DNA from: Avibacterium avium
GTDB lineage: Bacteria; Pseudomonadota; Gammaproteobacteria; Enterobacterales; Pasteurellaceae
DNA: 64,000 nucleotides
Reading direction: 5' to 3'
Assembly: GCF_900454535.1 (NCBI RefSeq)
Contig: NZ_UGSP01000001.1
Location: 2,120,001-2,184,000, forward strand
Shown here: in pieces, positions 20,668-30,321 of the stretch
Numbering within the stretch: the first letter of the stretch is position 1
How the letters are laid out: each line of letters begins with the position of its first letter
Notes under the pieces: model-generated
Told to the model about the DNA's origin: nothing
What the model saw: the letters and a program-made list of their open reading frames with translations, nothing else
The model's database searches: none
Translations under genes and position numbers: made by a program

Positions 20668-20689
20668 TTTTACGATGCGGATCGCAAAA
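20668..20689 (-). promoter_or_regulatory. Competence CRP-S site (CRE) upstream of comA
   Basis: On the minus strand: TTT-TGCGA-TCCGCA-TCGTA-AAA. The half-sites TGCGA/TCGTA replace the ordinary CRP TGTGA/TCACA, the hallmark of Sxy-dependent CRP-S sites in Haemophilus competence genes, and the core GCGATCCGCATCG is essentially the consensus. It covers the ATG and first codons of mrcA on the opposite strand. Confidence 0.85.
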
Positions 20690-23242
20690 TTAATATTAAG
20701 CAGCCTATTAACCATCATTATTCTAGGCTGTGTTGTTTTAGCTATTTTATACACGCAGATTAAAGCCGGGCTGCCAAGTGTTGATTCTTTGAAAACCGTT
20801 GAATTGCAACAACCGATGCAAATTTATACGGCAGACGGCAAACTCATTGGTGAAGTGGGCGAACAGCGCCGTATTCCAATGAAACTGAATGAAATTCCAC
20901 CTAAATTAATCGAAGCTGTTCTGGCCACTGAAGACAGTCGTTTTTACGATCACCACGGTTTAGATCCTATTGGTATTGCGCGTGCAATTAATGTTGCGAT
21001 TACCAAAGGCGGGGCTTCACAAGGGGCAAGTACCATTACCCAACAGCTTGCGCGTAACTTCTTCTTAACGCCAGAAAAAAATATCGTGCGTAAAGCGAAA
21101 GAAGCCATTTTAGCGATTGAAATTGAAAACACCCTAAGCAAAGATGAAATTTTAGAGCTGTATTTGAACAAGATTTATCTTGGCTATCGCGCTTATGGTG
21201 TGGCGGCGGCGGCCAAAACCTATTTTGGTAAATCCCTCGATCAGCTCACCTTATCAGAAATGGCGGTGATCGCAGGCTTGCCAAAAGCGCCTTCCACAAT
21301 GAATCCGCTCTACTCTCTTAAACGCGCAACGGCACGCCGTAATGTGGTGCTAGGGCGTATGTTAGAAATGCAATACATCAGCAAAGCGGAATATGATGAA
21401 GCCATCAATGAGCCTATCGTAGCCCGTTATCACGGTACGCAGTTAGATTTTAAAGCAGATTATGTTACCGAAATGGTACGCCAAGAAATGGTGAAACGTT
21501 TTGGTGAAGAAAACGCCTATACCAGTGGTTATAAAGTTTATACTACCGTGCTTTCTGCCGATCAAGCAGAAGCACAAAAAGCCGTGCGTGATAATTTGCT
21601 CGCCTATGATATGCGCCACGGTTACCGCGGTGCCGCTGTTTTATGGAAAAAGGGCGAAACCGCTTGGGACGAAGATAAAATTATTGATGCACTAAAACAA
21701 TTGCCTAATTCAGCGCCTTTAGTACCCGCTGCCGTATTGGAAACCAGCAAAGCGGGCGCAAAAGTATTATTAGATGATGGCAACAGCATTGTGCTTTCCC
21801 CTGCTGCAATGCGCTGGGCAGGCAAAAGACAACCAAAAGCAGGCGAACAAATTTGGTTGCGTCAGCGTGGCAATGGTGAATGGCAACTTTCTCAAGTGCC
21901 AGAAGTGAACTCTGCCTTGGTTTCATTAAATAGTGATAATGGTGCGATCGAAGCCTTAGTCGGCGGATTTAGCTTTGAGCAAAGCAAATTTAATCGTGCC
22001 ACTCAATCTTTAGTGCAAGTAGGATCATCGATTAAACCATTTATCTACGCTGCCGCATTAGAAAAAGGGCTTACCTTATCAAGTGTGCTACAAGATTCCC
22101 CAATCGTGATCAAAAAACCGGGGCAAAAAGTATGGACACCGAAAAACTCGCCAAACCGTTATGACGGCCCAATGCGCTTGCGTGTGGGCTTAGGACAATC
22201 CAAAAATATGATTGCGATCCGTGCAATCCAAATGGCAGGCATTGATTTTACCGCCGATTTCTTGCAACGCTTTGGCTTCCAGCGTGATCAATATTTTGCT
22301 AGCGAAGCCCTTGCTTTAGGGGCGGCTTCATTCACCCCACTTGAAATGGCGCGTGCTTATGCGGTGTTTGATAACGGGGGATTCTTGATAAATCCTTACC
22401 TTATCGAAAAAATCCTTGATAATACCGGTAAAGAACTGTTTGTTGCGAACCCACAAATTGCGTGCGTAACCTGTGATGATATTCCTGTGATTTATGGGGA
22501 AACTGAAAAATTAGATGGGTTTAAAAATATTGATTTAACACCACCTGACAATTTAGTGAAAGCAAATGCGGAAGACGAAGATCAAGAAAATGATGCCATT
22601 GATGATGATTTACCTGAATTAAATCAACAAAATAGCAAACTTGATGAAAATGCCGTAGATATTATGGCGCAAGATAAAAAAGCGAACGATGAGATACAAT
22701 ATGCACCGCGCGTAATTAGTGGTGAGTTAGCTTTTCTTATTCGTAGTGCTTTAAATACCGCGATCTACGGTGAACCAGGATTAGGCTGGAAAGGCACAAG
22801 TTGGCGAATGGCGAATCAAATCAAGCGTAAAGATATTGGGGGCAAAACAGGGACAACCAATAACTCAAAAGTGGCTTGGTATGCAGGTTTTGGTGCTAAC
22901 ATCACCACCGCCGTTTATGTAGGTTTTGATGATAACAAACGCGTTCTTGGCCGCGGTGAAGCAGGTGCGCAAACCGCGATGCCAGCTTGGATTGCTTATA
23001 TGAAAGCAAGCTTAAAAGACACCCCAGAACGTCAATTAGCCTTACCAAAAAATATTGTGGAAAAACGCATTGATACAGGCTCTGGCTTACTTTCTAGCAA
23101 TGGTGGACGCAAAGAGTACTTTATCAAAGGCACTGAGCCTAAACGTGCTTTTGTACAGGAAAGAGGTTACTACGTTCCGCCTGAATTACAACGCCGTTTA
23201 AACGGTGGCGCACCAAGTTCAGAACCACAAGAATTATTCTAA
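20675..23242 (+). CDS. mrcA: Penicillin-binding protein 1A (bifunctional)
   Basis: Polymerises and cross-links peptidoglycan. The 855-residue product has one N-terminal transmembrane segment, a GT51 transglycosylase domain (ATEDSRFYDHHG, GASTITQQLARNFFL, KIYLGYRAYGVAAAA), an OB-like insert around residues 320-410, and a transpeptidase domain with SSIKPF (Ser-x-x-Lys), SKN and KTGTT. Acidic low-complexity stretch near residues 625-665 (NAEDEDQENDAIDDD). It diverges from comABCDE, as mrcA diverges from hofMNOPQ in E. coli. The ATG lies inside the competence CRP-S site. Confidence 0.97.
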   Translation: MRIAKLILSSLLTIIILGCVVLAILYTQIKAGLPSVDSLKTVELQQPMQIYTADGKLIGEVGEQRRIPMKLNEIPPKLIEAVLATEDSRFYDHHGLDPIGIARAINVAITKGGASQGASTITQQLARNFFLTPEKNIVRKAKEAILAIEIENTLSKDEILELYLNKIYLGYRAYGVAAAAKTYFGKSLDQLTLSEMAVIAGLPKAPSTMNPLYSLKRATARRNVVLGRMLEMQYISKAEYDEAINEPIVARYHGTQLDFKADYVTEMVRQEMVKRFGEENAYTSGYKVYTTVLSADQAEAQKAVRDNLLAYDMRHGYRGAAVLWKKGETAWDEDKIIDALKQLPNSAPLVPAAVLETSKAGAKVLLDDGNSIVLSPAAMRWAGKRQPKAGEQIWLRQRGNGEWQLSQVPEVNSALVSLNSDNGAIEALVGGFSFEQSKFNRATQSLVQVGSSIKPFIYAAALEKGLTLSSVLQDSPIVIKKPGQKVWTPKNSPNRYDGPMRLRVGLGQSKNMIAIRAIQMAGIDFTADFLQRFGFQRDQYFASEALALGAASFTPLEMARAYAVFDNGGFLINPYLIEKILDNTGKELFVANPQIACVTCDDIPVIYGETEKLDGFKNIDLTPPDNLVKANAEDEDQENDAIDDDLPELNQQNSKLDENAVDIMAQDKKANDEIQYAPRVISGELAFLIRSALNTAIYGEPGLGWKGTSWRMANQIKRKDIGGKTGTTNNSKVAWYAGFGANITTAVYVGFDDNKRVLGRGEAGAQTAMPAWIAYMKASLKDTPERQLALPKNIVEKRIDTGSGLLSSNGGRKEYFIKGTEPKRAFVQERGYYVPPELQRRLNGGAPSSEPQELF

Positions 23243-23250
23243 AAATTTCT

Positions 23251-23284
23251 ACCGCACTTTTACACTAAAGTGCGGTATTTTTTT
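23251..23284 (+). terminator. mrcA terminator from paired uptake signals
   Basis: ACCGCACTTT / AAAGTGCGGT stem with a six-base loop and a T run, nine bases after the mrcA stop. Confidence 0.9.
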
Positions 23285-23312
23285 GACTTAAATAGTAACC
23301 TAAGTTACTATT
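23283..23312 (+). promoter_or_regulatory. emrRAB promoter with MarR-type palindromic operator
   Basis: TTGACT (-35, 23283-23288) and TACTAT (-10, 23306-23311) are 17 bp apart. The palindrome AATAGTAAC-CTAA-GTTACTATT (23291-23312) fills the spacer and covers the -10. Binding by the downstream MarR-family protein would block RNA polymerase, giving autorepression. A related half-site, TTAGTTATTA, lies at 23331-23340. Confidence 0.7.
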
Positions 23313-23342
23313 ACGCAGTTTATTTTCTACTTAGTTATTATT

Positions 23343-23846
23343 ATGTCTATGCCGATTTCGTTTTCAGAACAAGAAAAGTTAATTCGTCAATCTGCGCAAA
23401 ATAATCCTGCAATGCCTGTGGAGCAAATTTTGCTGGCTCGTTTGTTGCTACACAATAGCAGCCATTATGTGGAAAGACGCAATCAGTTATTAAAAAAATA
23501 TCAGCTCAACGACACCCTATTTATGGCGTTGGCCGTGCTGTATTGCCAGCCAAATCATTCTTTGCAGCCGAGCAAATTAAGTGAGATTTTTGGTTATTCT
23601 AAAACCAATGCCACACGCATTGCTGATGAATTGGTGAAGCGGGAATGGTTAGAACGCACGGAAGTAGCGGGCGATCGCCGTGCTTTTTCCTTAAAACTCA
23701 CGGCGCAAGGTGTACAGTTTTTGGAGCAACTATTGCCAAATCAATGGCAACAAGTCGATGACATTTTTTCCGTGTTAGACAAGCAAGAACAACAGCAGTT
23801 AAAGCAATTATTACTCAAACTGCTCAGCAATTTAGAAAATCTTTAA
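23343..23846 (+). CDS. emrR: MarR-family repressor (EmrR/MprA-like)
   Basis: A 167-residue winged-helix regulator: DNA-binding region with LSEIFGYSKTNATRIADELVKREWLERTEVAGDRRAF (recognition helix and wing) near residues 77-115, flanked by dimerisation helices. It lies directly upstream of emrAB on the same strand, as E. coli emrR does, and a good palindromic operator lies in its own promoter. Expected role: repress emrRAB and release on binding hydrophobic toxic compounds. Ligands are unknown here. No strong ribosome binding site is visible; Met3 is an alternative start. Confidence 0.88.
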   Translation: MSMPISFSEQEKLIRQSAQNNPAMPVEQILLARLLLHNSSHYVERRNQLLKKYQLNDTLFMALAVLYCQPNHSLQPSKLSEIFGYSKTNATRIADELVKREWLERTEVAGDRRAFSLKLTAQGVQFLEQLLPNQWQQVDDIFSVLDKQEQQQLKQLLLKLLSNLENL

Positions 23847-23858
23847 TGGGTAAATAAA

Positions 23859-25025
23859 ATGACCGAACAAACAGAATACAAAAAACCAGCTTCGCCAAAA
23901 GCCAAACGTAAAAAAGCCCTTGGCTATTTCATTACGATTTTGTTGCTGATCGCAATTATCACGGGCGTGTATTGGTTTTTCTTTGTGCGAAATTATGAAG
24001 AAACGGAAGATGCCTATGTAGCTGGCAACCAAGTGATGATTTCGGCACAAGTGAGCGGCAATGTGAACAAAATTAATGTGGACGATATGGATTTTGTCCA
24101 CGCAGGCGATGTGTTATTGCAACTTGATGATACAGATCTCAAACTGCATTTCCAGCAGGCGCAAGATAATCTTGCCAGCAGCGTGCGTCAAATTGAGCAG
24201 TTAGGTTTTACGGTGAAACAATTACAATCCATTTTGAACGCAAAAAGCACCGCACTTAATAAAGCCAAAGGTGATTTGCAACGCCGTGAGCAATTAGCCA
24301 AAACCGGCTCCATTGATAAAGAAACCTTACAGCACGCCAGAGAAGCGGTGAATATGGCGCAAGCAGATCTGCAAGCCACGCAAAATCAATTAGCTGCCAA
24401 TCAAGCCTTATTAAAAGATTTGCCGTTGCGGGAACAGCCTGCGGTGAAAAATGCGGTGAGTGCTTTAACCCTTGCTTGGTTGAACTTACAACGCAGCCAA
24501 ATTGTCAGCCCTGTTGATGGTTATGTGGCGCGCCGTAATGTGCAAGTGGGGCAAAAAGTTGCGGTGGGCAGCCCGTTAATGGCAGTGGTGTCCAATCAAC
24601 AAATGTGGGTGGACGCGAACTTTAAAGAAACCCAGCTCGGCAAAATGCGTATTGGTCAGCCTGTGAAATTAGTCTTTGATTTATACGGTGATGATGTGAA
24701 GTTTGACGGTAAAATCAGCGGCATTTCAATGGGAACGGGCAGTGCATTCTCTCTTTTACCTGCACAAAACGCCACAGGGAACTGGATCAAAGTGGTGCAA
24801 CGTGTGCCAGTACGCATTGATCTCGATCCTGAACAAGCGGAAAAATATCCGTTGCGCATAGGGCTTTCTGCCACGGTGGAAGTGAATGTGGCAGATACAC
24901 AAGGCAAGGTGCTGCGTGAATCTCGTCCAAGCCAAGTGCTATATGAAACCAAGGTGCTAGATTACGATTTAAGCCCTGTACATCAATTAGCCGAACAAAT
25001 TATTCAAGCCAATGCAGGTGAATAA
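23859..25025 (+). CDS. emrA: Multidrug efflux membrane fusion protein EmrA
   Basis: Periplasmic adaptor of a tripartite efflux pump. The 388-residue product has a cytoplasmic basic tail, one transmembrane segment (ALGYFITILLLIAIITGVYWFFF), the HlyD family start EETEDAYVAGNQVMISAQVSG, a long coiled-coil hairpin, and the lipoyl/beta-barrel return (IVSPVDGYVARRNVQVGQ). It starts 12 bases after emrR and abuts emrB. No outer-membrane factor gene is in the window, so a TolC-like partner must be encoded elsewhere. Confidence 0.94.
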   Translation: MTEQTEYKKPASPKAKRKKALGYFITILLLIAIITGVYWFFFVRNYEETEDAYVAGNQVMISAQVSGNVNKINVDDMDFVHAGDVLLQLDDTDLKLHFQQAQDNLASSVRQIEQLGFTVKQLQSILNAKSTALNKAKGDLQRREQLAKTGSIDKETLQHAREAVNMAQADLQATQNQLAANQALLKDLPLREQPAVKNAVSALTLAWLNLQRSQIVSPVDGYVARRNVQVGQKVAVGSPLMAVVSNQQMWVDANFKETQLGKMRIGQPVKLVFDLYGDDVKFDGKISGISMGTGSAFSLLPAQNATGNWIKVVQRVPVRIDLDPEQAEKYPLRIGLSATVEVNVADTQGKVLRESRPSQVLYETKVLDYDLSPVHQLAEQIIQANAGE

Positions 25026-25026
25026 A

Positions 25027-26541
25027 ATGCAAAAACCGATTCAGGGCGCAGCCCTTGCGGTGATGACCATTGCCCTATCCTTGGCAACCTTTATGCAAGT
25101 GCTGGATTCCACCATTGCCAATGTGGCAATTCCCACCATTGCAGGGGATTTGGGCGCATCGTTCAGTCAAGGCACTTGGGTGATTACTTCATTCGGCGTA
25201 GCAAATGCGGTGTCTATTCCCATTACAGGCTGGCTAGCTAAACGCTTTGGTGAAGTGCGATTATTTCTCATCGCAACAGGATTATTTGTGCTTGCCTCTT
25301 GGCTTTGCGGTATTTCCCATAGCTTAGGAATGTTGATTTTATGCCGCATCTTCCAAGGGCTAGCAGCAGGGCCGATTATTCCCCTTTCACAAAGTTTATT
25401 GCTTAATAATTATCCCCCTGCAAAACGCAGTATGGCACTGGCGTTTTGGTCTATGACTGTGGTAGTTGCACCAATTTTTGGCCCGATTCTTGGCGGTTGG
25501 ATCAGTGATAACCTGCACTGGGGCTGGATTTTCTTCATTAATGTGCCGATTGGGCTATGTGTGATTTTTCTCAGTTGGAAAATCTTAGGTAAGCGAGAAA
25601 CCAAAACTTTTCAACAACCTATTGATATGATGGGCTTAATTCTGCTTGTGGTAGGTGTGGGCTGTTTGCAATTAATGCTCGATCAAGGACGCGAGCAGGA
25701 TTGGTTTAACTCCACTGAAATCGTGGTACTAACTATCGTTTCCGCCATCGCCTTAATCGCCTTGATTATTTGGGAATTGACGGACGAGAACCCTGTGGTG
25801 GATATTTCCCTGTTCAAATCACGCAATTTCAGTGTTGGGTGTTTGTGTACCAGCCTTGCGTTTTTAATCTATCTCGGCTCGGTGGTGCTGATTCCTTTAC
25901 TGTTACAACAAGTGTACGGCTACACCGCCACTTGGGCGGGGCTTGCAGCTGCGCCTGTTGGCCTATTCCCAATTTTGCTTTCGCCAATCATCGGGCGTTT
26001 TGGCTACAAAATTGATATGCGTATTTTGGTTACAATCAGTTTTATGGTGTATGCGCTAACTTTCCATTGGCGCGCTGTAACCTTTGAACCTGCAATGACC
26101 TTTGCTGATGTTGCTCTGCCGCAGCTGATTCAAGGGATTGCCGTAGCGTGCTTTTTTATGCCGCTCACCACCATTACGCTATCAGGTTTACCGCCAGAAA
26201 AAATGGCGTCTGCATCAAGTTTATTTAATTTTCTGCGTACCCTTGCCGGTTCAATCGGCACATCGCTGACCACCTTTTTATGGTATAACCGTGAAGCAGT
26301 GCATCACACCCAATTCACCGAGGCGATTAATCCTTATAACCCCAATGCGCAAGCCTATTACGACACAATGGCGCAAGTTGGTTTGAATGACACGCAAACA
26401 TCAATGTCCTTAGCACAAAGTATTACCGCACAAGGATTTATCATCGGCGCAAATGAAATTTTTTGGTTGTCCGCCATAATGTTTATGTTGCTGTTTATTG
26501 TGGTGTGGTTCGCCAAACCGCCTTTTGGAAATAAGCATTAA
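25027..26541 (+). CDS. emrB: Multidrug efflux MFS transporter EmrB (DHA2)
   Basis: Proton-driven 14-TM inner-membrane exporter. I set the start at 25027 (MQKPIQGAALAVMTIALSLA, 504 residues): it follows the emrA stop by one base, AGGTGA lies upstream, and E. coli EmrB begins similarly. The frame extends to an ATG at 25012 inside emrA, which is less likely. Family motifs: LDSTIANVAIPTIAGDLG in TM1, GWLAKRFGEVRLF, and the motif C region VVAPIFGPILGGWISD. Very high similarity to EmrB along the whole length. Confidence 0.95.
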   Translation: MQKPIQGAALAVMTIALSLATFMQVLDSTIANVAIPTIAGDLGASFSQGTWVITSFGVANAVSIPITGWLAKRFGEVRLFLIATGLFVLASWLCGISHSLGMLILCRIFQGLAAGPIIPLSQSLLLNNYPPAKRSMALAFWSMTVVVAPIFGPILGGWISDNLHWGWIFFINVPIGLCVIFLSWKILGKRETKTFQQPIDMMGLILLVVGVGCLQLMLDQGREQDWFNSTEIVVLTIVSAIALIALIIWELTDENPVVDISLFKSRNFSVGCLCTSLAFLIYLGSVVLIPLLLQQVYGYTATWAGLAAAPVGLFPILLSPIIGRFGYKIDMRILVTISFMVYALTFHWRAVTFEPAMTFADVALPQLIQGIAVACFFMPLTTITLSGLPPEKMASASSLFNFLRTLAGSIGTSLTTFLWYNREAVHHTQFTEAINPYNPNAQAYYDTMAQVGLNDTQTSMSLAQSITAQGFIIGANEIFWLSAIMFMLLFIVVWFAKPPFGNKH

Positions 26542-26594
26542 GCGAACAAAATCTAATGAAAAAGTGCGGTGAAAAATAGGGAAATTTTCTGCAA

Positions 26595-26624
26595 AAAAAG
26601 AGCGATTTTTCAACCGCTCTTTTT
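26595..26624. terminator. Bidirectional terminator between emrB and glnA
   Basis: AAAAAGAGCG / CGCTCTTTTT stem with a ten-base loop and A/T runs on both sides, between convergent genes. An uptake signal also lies at 26561-26570. Confidence 0.88.
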
Positions 26625-26650
26625 TATTTACTGTTATGTTTTATTTGCTT

Positions 26651-28069
26651 TTACGCATAATACATTTCAAATTCCACTGGGTGTGGGGTCATATTTAAGC
26701 GTTCCACTTCTTTGCGTTTAATCGCAATAAAGGCATCAACAAATTCTTTGCTGAACACGCCGCCTTGGGTCAAGAATTCGTAATCTTTTTCCAATGCGTT
26801 TAATGCTTCTTCCAATGATCCTGCTACGGCTGGAATTTCTTTTAATTCTTCTGGCGGTAAATCATACAGGTTTTTATCCATTGCATCGCCTGGGTGAATT
26901 TTGTTCACAATGCCATCTAAGCCTGCCATTAATAATGCCGAGAAAGCTAAATATGGGTTTGCCATTGGATCAGGGAAACGCGCTTCAATACGAATCGCTT
27001 TCGGGCTGGTTACCGCTGGAATACGGATTGACGCAGAGCGGTTACTTGCTGAGTAAGCTAATAATACAGGCGCTTCAAAGCCCGGTACTAAGCGTTTGTA
27101 TGAGTTGGTTGAAGGGTTAGTAAAGGCATTCAAGGCTTTGGCGTGTTTGATGATCCCGCCAATGTAGTAAAGTGCGGTTTCAGAAAGCCCTGCGTATTTA
27201 TCCCCTTGGAAGATATTTTTGCCGTCTTTGCTTAAGGACATATTACAGTGCATTCCTGAGCCATTATCGCCAGTGATGGGTTTTGGCATAAAGCAGGCGG
27301 TTTTGCCGTGTTCTGCCGCCACATTTTGCACCACATATTTATAAATTTGCGTTTCGTCTGCTTTTAAGGTGAGCGAGTTAAATTTGGTGGCAATTTCATT
27401 TTGTCCAGCGGTGGCCACTTCGTGGTGGTGCGCTTCAATCACCAAGCCCATTTCTTCTAGCAATAAGCACATTTCTGAACGAATATCGTGCGCGGTATCA
27501 TTTGGCGCAACCGCACAATAACCGCCTTTGGTGAGTGGACGATAACCATTGTTGCCGCCTTCATAAATTTTGTTGGTATTCCACGCGCCCTCAATATCAT
27601 CGACCACATAAGAATTGCCATTCATTGCCGAACCAAAACGTACATCATCAAATAAGAAAAACTCAGGTTCTGGGCCGAAAAACACATCATCTGCAATGCC
27701 TGTTGAGCGCATATAATTTTCCGCTCGGATCGCAATAGAACGTGGATCGCGATCATAGCTTTGCATTGTGGTTGGTTCATAAATACTGCAACGAAGGGAT
27801 AAGGTTGGGATTTGTGCGAAAGGATCTACTACGGCGGTTTCAGCGATTGGCATTAATAGCATATCTGCTTTATTAATGGCTTTCCACCCCTCCACTGATG
27901 AGCCGTCAAACATTTTACCGTCTTCAAATAAATCTTCATCAATTAGGCTGACTGGTAAGGATACGCCGTGCTCTTTTCCTTTAATATCGGTAAAGCGAAG
28001 AAGAACAAACTTAATGTCATTTTCTTCGATTAACTTAAACACATTGGCAACGGCCGCTTCATTTGACAT
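26651..28069 (-). CDS. glnA: Glutamine synthetase type I
   Basis: Condenses ammonia and glutamate with ATP. I place the start at 28069 ([18 protein letters not shown], 472 residues), as GAGGAT precedes it; the open frame upstream to 28126 adds an unrelated extension. Motifs: [11 protein letters not shown], the metal-site region [26 protein letters not shown], and the adenylylation site NLYDLPPEE (Tyr), which implies control by a GlnE-type adenylyltransferase. It diverges from typA across about 315 bases. Confidence 0.97.
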   Translation of the reverse strand: MSNEAAVANVFKLIEENDIKFVLLRFTDIKGKEHGVSLPVSLIDEDLFEDGKMFDGSSVEGWKAINKADMLLMPIAETAVVDPFAQIPTLSLRCSIYEPTTMQSYDRDPRSIAIRAENYMRSTGIADDVFFGPEPEFFLFDDVRFGSAMNGNSYVVDDIEGAWNTNKIYEGGNNGYRPLTKGGYCAVAPNDTAHDIRSEMCLLLEEMGLVIEAHHHEVATAGQNEIATKFNSLTLKADETQIYKYVVQNVAAEHGKTACFMPKPITGDNGSGMHCNMSLSKDGKNIFQGDKYAGLSETALYYIGGIIKHAKALNAFTNPSTNSYKRLVPGFEAPVLLAYSASNRSASIRIPAVTSPKAIRIEARFPDPMANPYLAFSALLMAGLDGIVNKIHPGDAMDKNLYDLPPEELKEIPAVAGSLEEALNALEKDYEFLTQGGVFSKEFVDAFIAIKRKEVERLNMTPHPVEFEMYYA

Positions 28070-28385
28070 AGTGATAATCCTCATAAATATGATTGCTAGA
28101 GTTGAGATGCTGTGTGCTTGATGCACGCTGGCTAAAATATCACATCACCTGCAAAATTCAAGGGGCGAGCGTGATTTTAATTTCACTCAAGTGCGGTAAA
28201 AAAATCATGAATTTTTACTCCGCACTTGATGAAATTCTCTCTAAAAGATAAGAAATCGACTTATTTCCAATTATTCATAGCTCAACATAGGAAAACGTTG
28301 TATAATCTGCGACCTTTTCGTGCAATCTTACGAACAACATTGCACATTATTCAAACATCATTATTGATAACAAAAGACTTTTCAA
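28070..28385. other. glnA-typA divergent intergenic region
   Basis: Holds the control regions of both genes. An inverted uptake-signal pair (CAAGTGCGG at 28188-28196, CCGCACTTG at 28220-28228) lies mid-way, where a terminator is not needed. Further right, TTGTATAATCTGC (28298-28310) contains TATAAT and is the likely typA -10. Confidence 0.55.
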
Positions 28386-30236
28386 ATGACAGATACCATT
28401 GATATTAACAAATTGCGTAACATCGCAATTATTGCTCACGTTGACCACGGAAAAACCACGCTTGTTGATAAATTATTACAGCAGTCAGGCACCCTTGAAG
28501 CAAGCCGTGCAGATGCTGACGAACGCGTGATGGATTCCAATGATCTTGAGAAAGAACGTGGCATTACCATTCTTGCAAAAAATACCGCAATTAACTGGAA
28601 CGATTACCGTATAAATATTGTAGATACCCCAGGACACGCCGATTTTGGTGGTGAAGTAGAACGCGTGCTTTCTATGGTGGATAGCGTATTGTTAGTGGTG
28701 GATGCCTTTGACGGCCCAATGCCACAAACCCGTTTCGTAACGCAAAAAGCTTTCGCCCACGGCTTAAAACCTATCGTGGTAATTAACAAAGTGGACAGAC
28801 CAGGCGCACGCCCTGATTGGGTGGTGGATCAAGTGTTCGATTTATTCGTGAATCTTGGCGCAACTGATGAGCAGCTCGACTTCCCTATTATTTACGCTTC
28901 TGCGTTAAATGGTGTAGCGGGCTTAGAACACGAAGATATGGCTCAAGATATGACGCCATTATTTGAAGCCATTGTACAACACGTTGAGCCGCCAAAAGTG
29001 GAACTTGATGCGCCATTCCAAATGCAAATTTCCCAGCTTGATTACAGCAACTATGTAGGCGTAATCGGGATTGGTCGTATCAAACGTGGTACAGTAAAAC
29101 CAAACCAAACGGTAACCATTATTGATAGCGAAGGCAAAACACGCAACGGCAAAATCGGCCAAGTGTTAGGTCATTTAGGTTTACAACGCTATGAAGAAGA
29201 TCTTGCACAAGCGGGGGATATTGTGGCGATCACCGGTTTAGGCGAACTCAATATTTCTGACACCATTTGTGATGTAAACAATGTAGAAGCCTTACCAGCC
29301 TTGAGCGTTGATGAACCAACGGTAACGATGTTCTTCTGCGTAAATACTTCTCCATTCTGTGGTAAAGAAGGGAAATTCGTCACTTCACGCCAAATTTTAG
29401 AGCGTTTAAACAAAGAGCTTGTACATAATGTGGCATTGCGTGTAGAAGAAACCCAAAACCCAGATGAATTCCGTGTTTCAGGACGTGGTGAATTGCACCT
29501 TTCTGTATTAATCGAAAATATGCGCCGTGAAGGCTATGAGCTTGCGGTATCGCGTCCGAAAGTTATCTTTAAAGAAGAAGACGGTCGCAAACAAGAGCCA
29601 TTCGAGCAAGTAACCATTGATATTGAAGAACAACATCAAGGTGCGGTGATGGAAGCCTTGGGTATCCGTAAGGGTGAAGTGAAAGATATGATTCCAGACG
29701 GCAAAGGACGCACCCGTTTAGAATACATTATCCCAAGCCGTGGTTTAATCGGTTTCCGTAATGAATTTATGACAATGACCTCAGGAACAGGCTTACTCTA
29801 CTCCACATTCAGCCATTATGACGATGTAAAACCAGGTGAAATCGGTCAGCGCAAAAACGGCGTGTTGATTTCTAACGGTACGGGCAAAGCCCTTGCTTAT
29901 GCGCTATGGGGCTTGCAAGAACGTGGTAAGCTAATGATCGATCACGGTGTGGAAGTGTATGAAGGACAAATCATCGGTATTCACAGCCGTTCAAACGATT
30001 TAACGGTAAACTGCTTACAAGGGAAAAAACTCACCAATATGCGTGCTTCAGGAAAAGACGATGCTATCGCGCTAACCACGCCTGTGCGTTTCTCTCTTGA
30101 GCAAGCCATTGAATTTATTGATGATGACGAATTAGTGGAAGTTACCCCAACATCAGTGCGTATCCGTAAGAAATTACTCACTGAAATGGAACGCAAACGC
30201 GCTAGCCGTACAACAACTAGCACAAGTACTCATTAA
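28386..30236 (+). CDS. typA: Ribosome-associated GTPase TypA/BipA
   Basis: Translational GTPase that binds the ribosome and aids 50S assembly under stress and cold. The 616-residue product has G1 [11 protein letters not shown]2 [14 protein letters not shown]3 [16 protein letters not shown]4 [10 protein letters not shown], the EF-G-like domains III and V, and the BipA-specific C-terminal domain. Length matches E. coli (607). The Lys/Arg/Thr/Ser-rich tail is usual. Confidence 0.97.
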   Translation: MTDTIDINKLRNIAIIAHVDHGKTTLVDKLLQQSGTLEASRADADERVMDSNDLEKERGITILAKNTAINWNDYRINIVDTPGHADFGGEVERVLSMVDSVLLVVDAFDGPMPQTRFVTQKAFAHGLKPIVVINKVDRPGARPDWVVDQVFDLFVNLGATDEQLDFPIIYASALNGVAGLEHEDMAQDMTPLFEAIVQHVEPPKVELDAPFQMQISQLDYSNYVGVIGIGRIKRGTVKPNQTVTIIDSEGKTRNGKIGQVLGHLGLQRYEEDLAQAGDIVAITGLGELNISDTICDVNNVEALPALSVDEPTVTMFFCVNTSPFCGKEGKFVTSRQILERLNKELVHNVALRVEETQNPDEFRVSGRGELHLSVLIENMRREGYELAVSRPKVIFKEEDGRKQEPFEQVTIDIEEQHQGAVMEALGIRKGEVKDMIPDGKGRTRLEYIIPSRGLIGFRNEFMTMTSGTGLLYSTFSHYDDVKPGEIGQRKNGVLISNGTGKALAYALWGLQERGKLMIDHGVEVYEGQIIGIHSRSNDLTVNCLQGKKLTNMRASGKDDAIALTTPVRFSLEQAIEFIDDDELVEVTPTSVRIRKKLLTEMERKRASRTTTSTSTH

Positions 30237-30254
30237 TTCTGATTATTCCTAATA

Positions 30255-30306
30255 AAAAGTGCGGTGTTTTTTTTGCTGAATTTTTAGCAAATTTCCACCG
30301 CACTTT
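30255..30306. terminator. Paired uptake-signal terminator between typA and dcuB
   Basis: AAAAGTGCGGTG and its complement ending CACCGCACTTTT face each other around an inner TTGCTGAATTTTTAGCAA hairpin, between convergent genes. Confidence 0.8.
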
Positions 30307-30321
30307 TATTATCCATCACAA

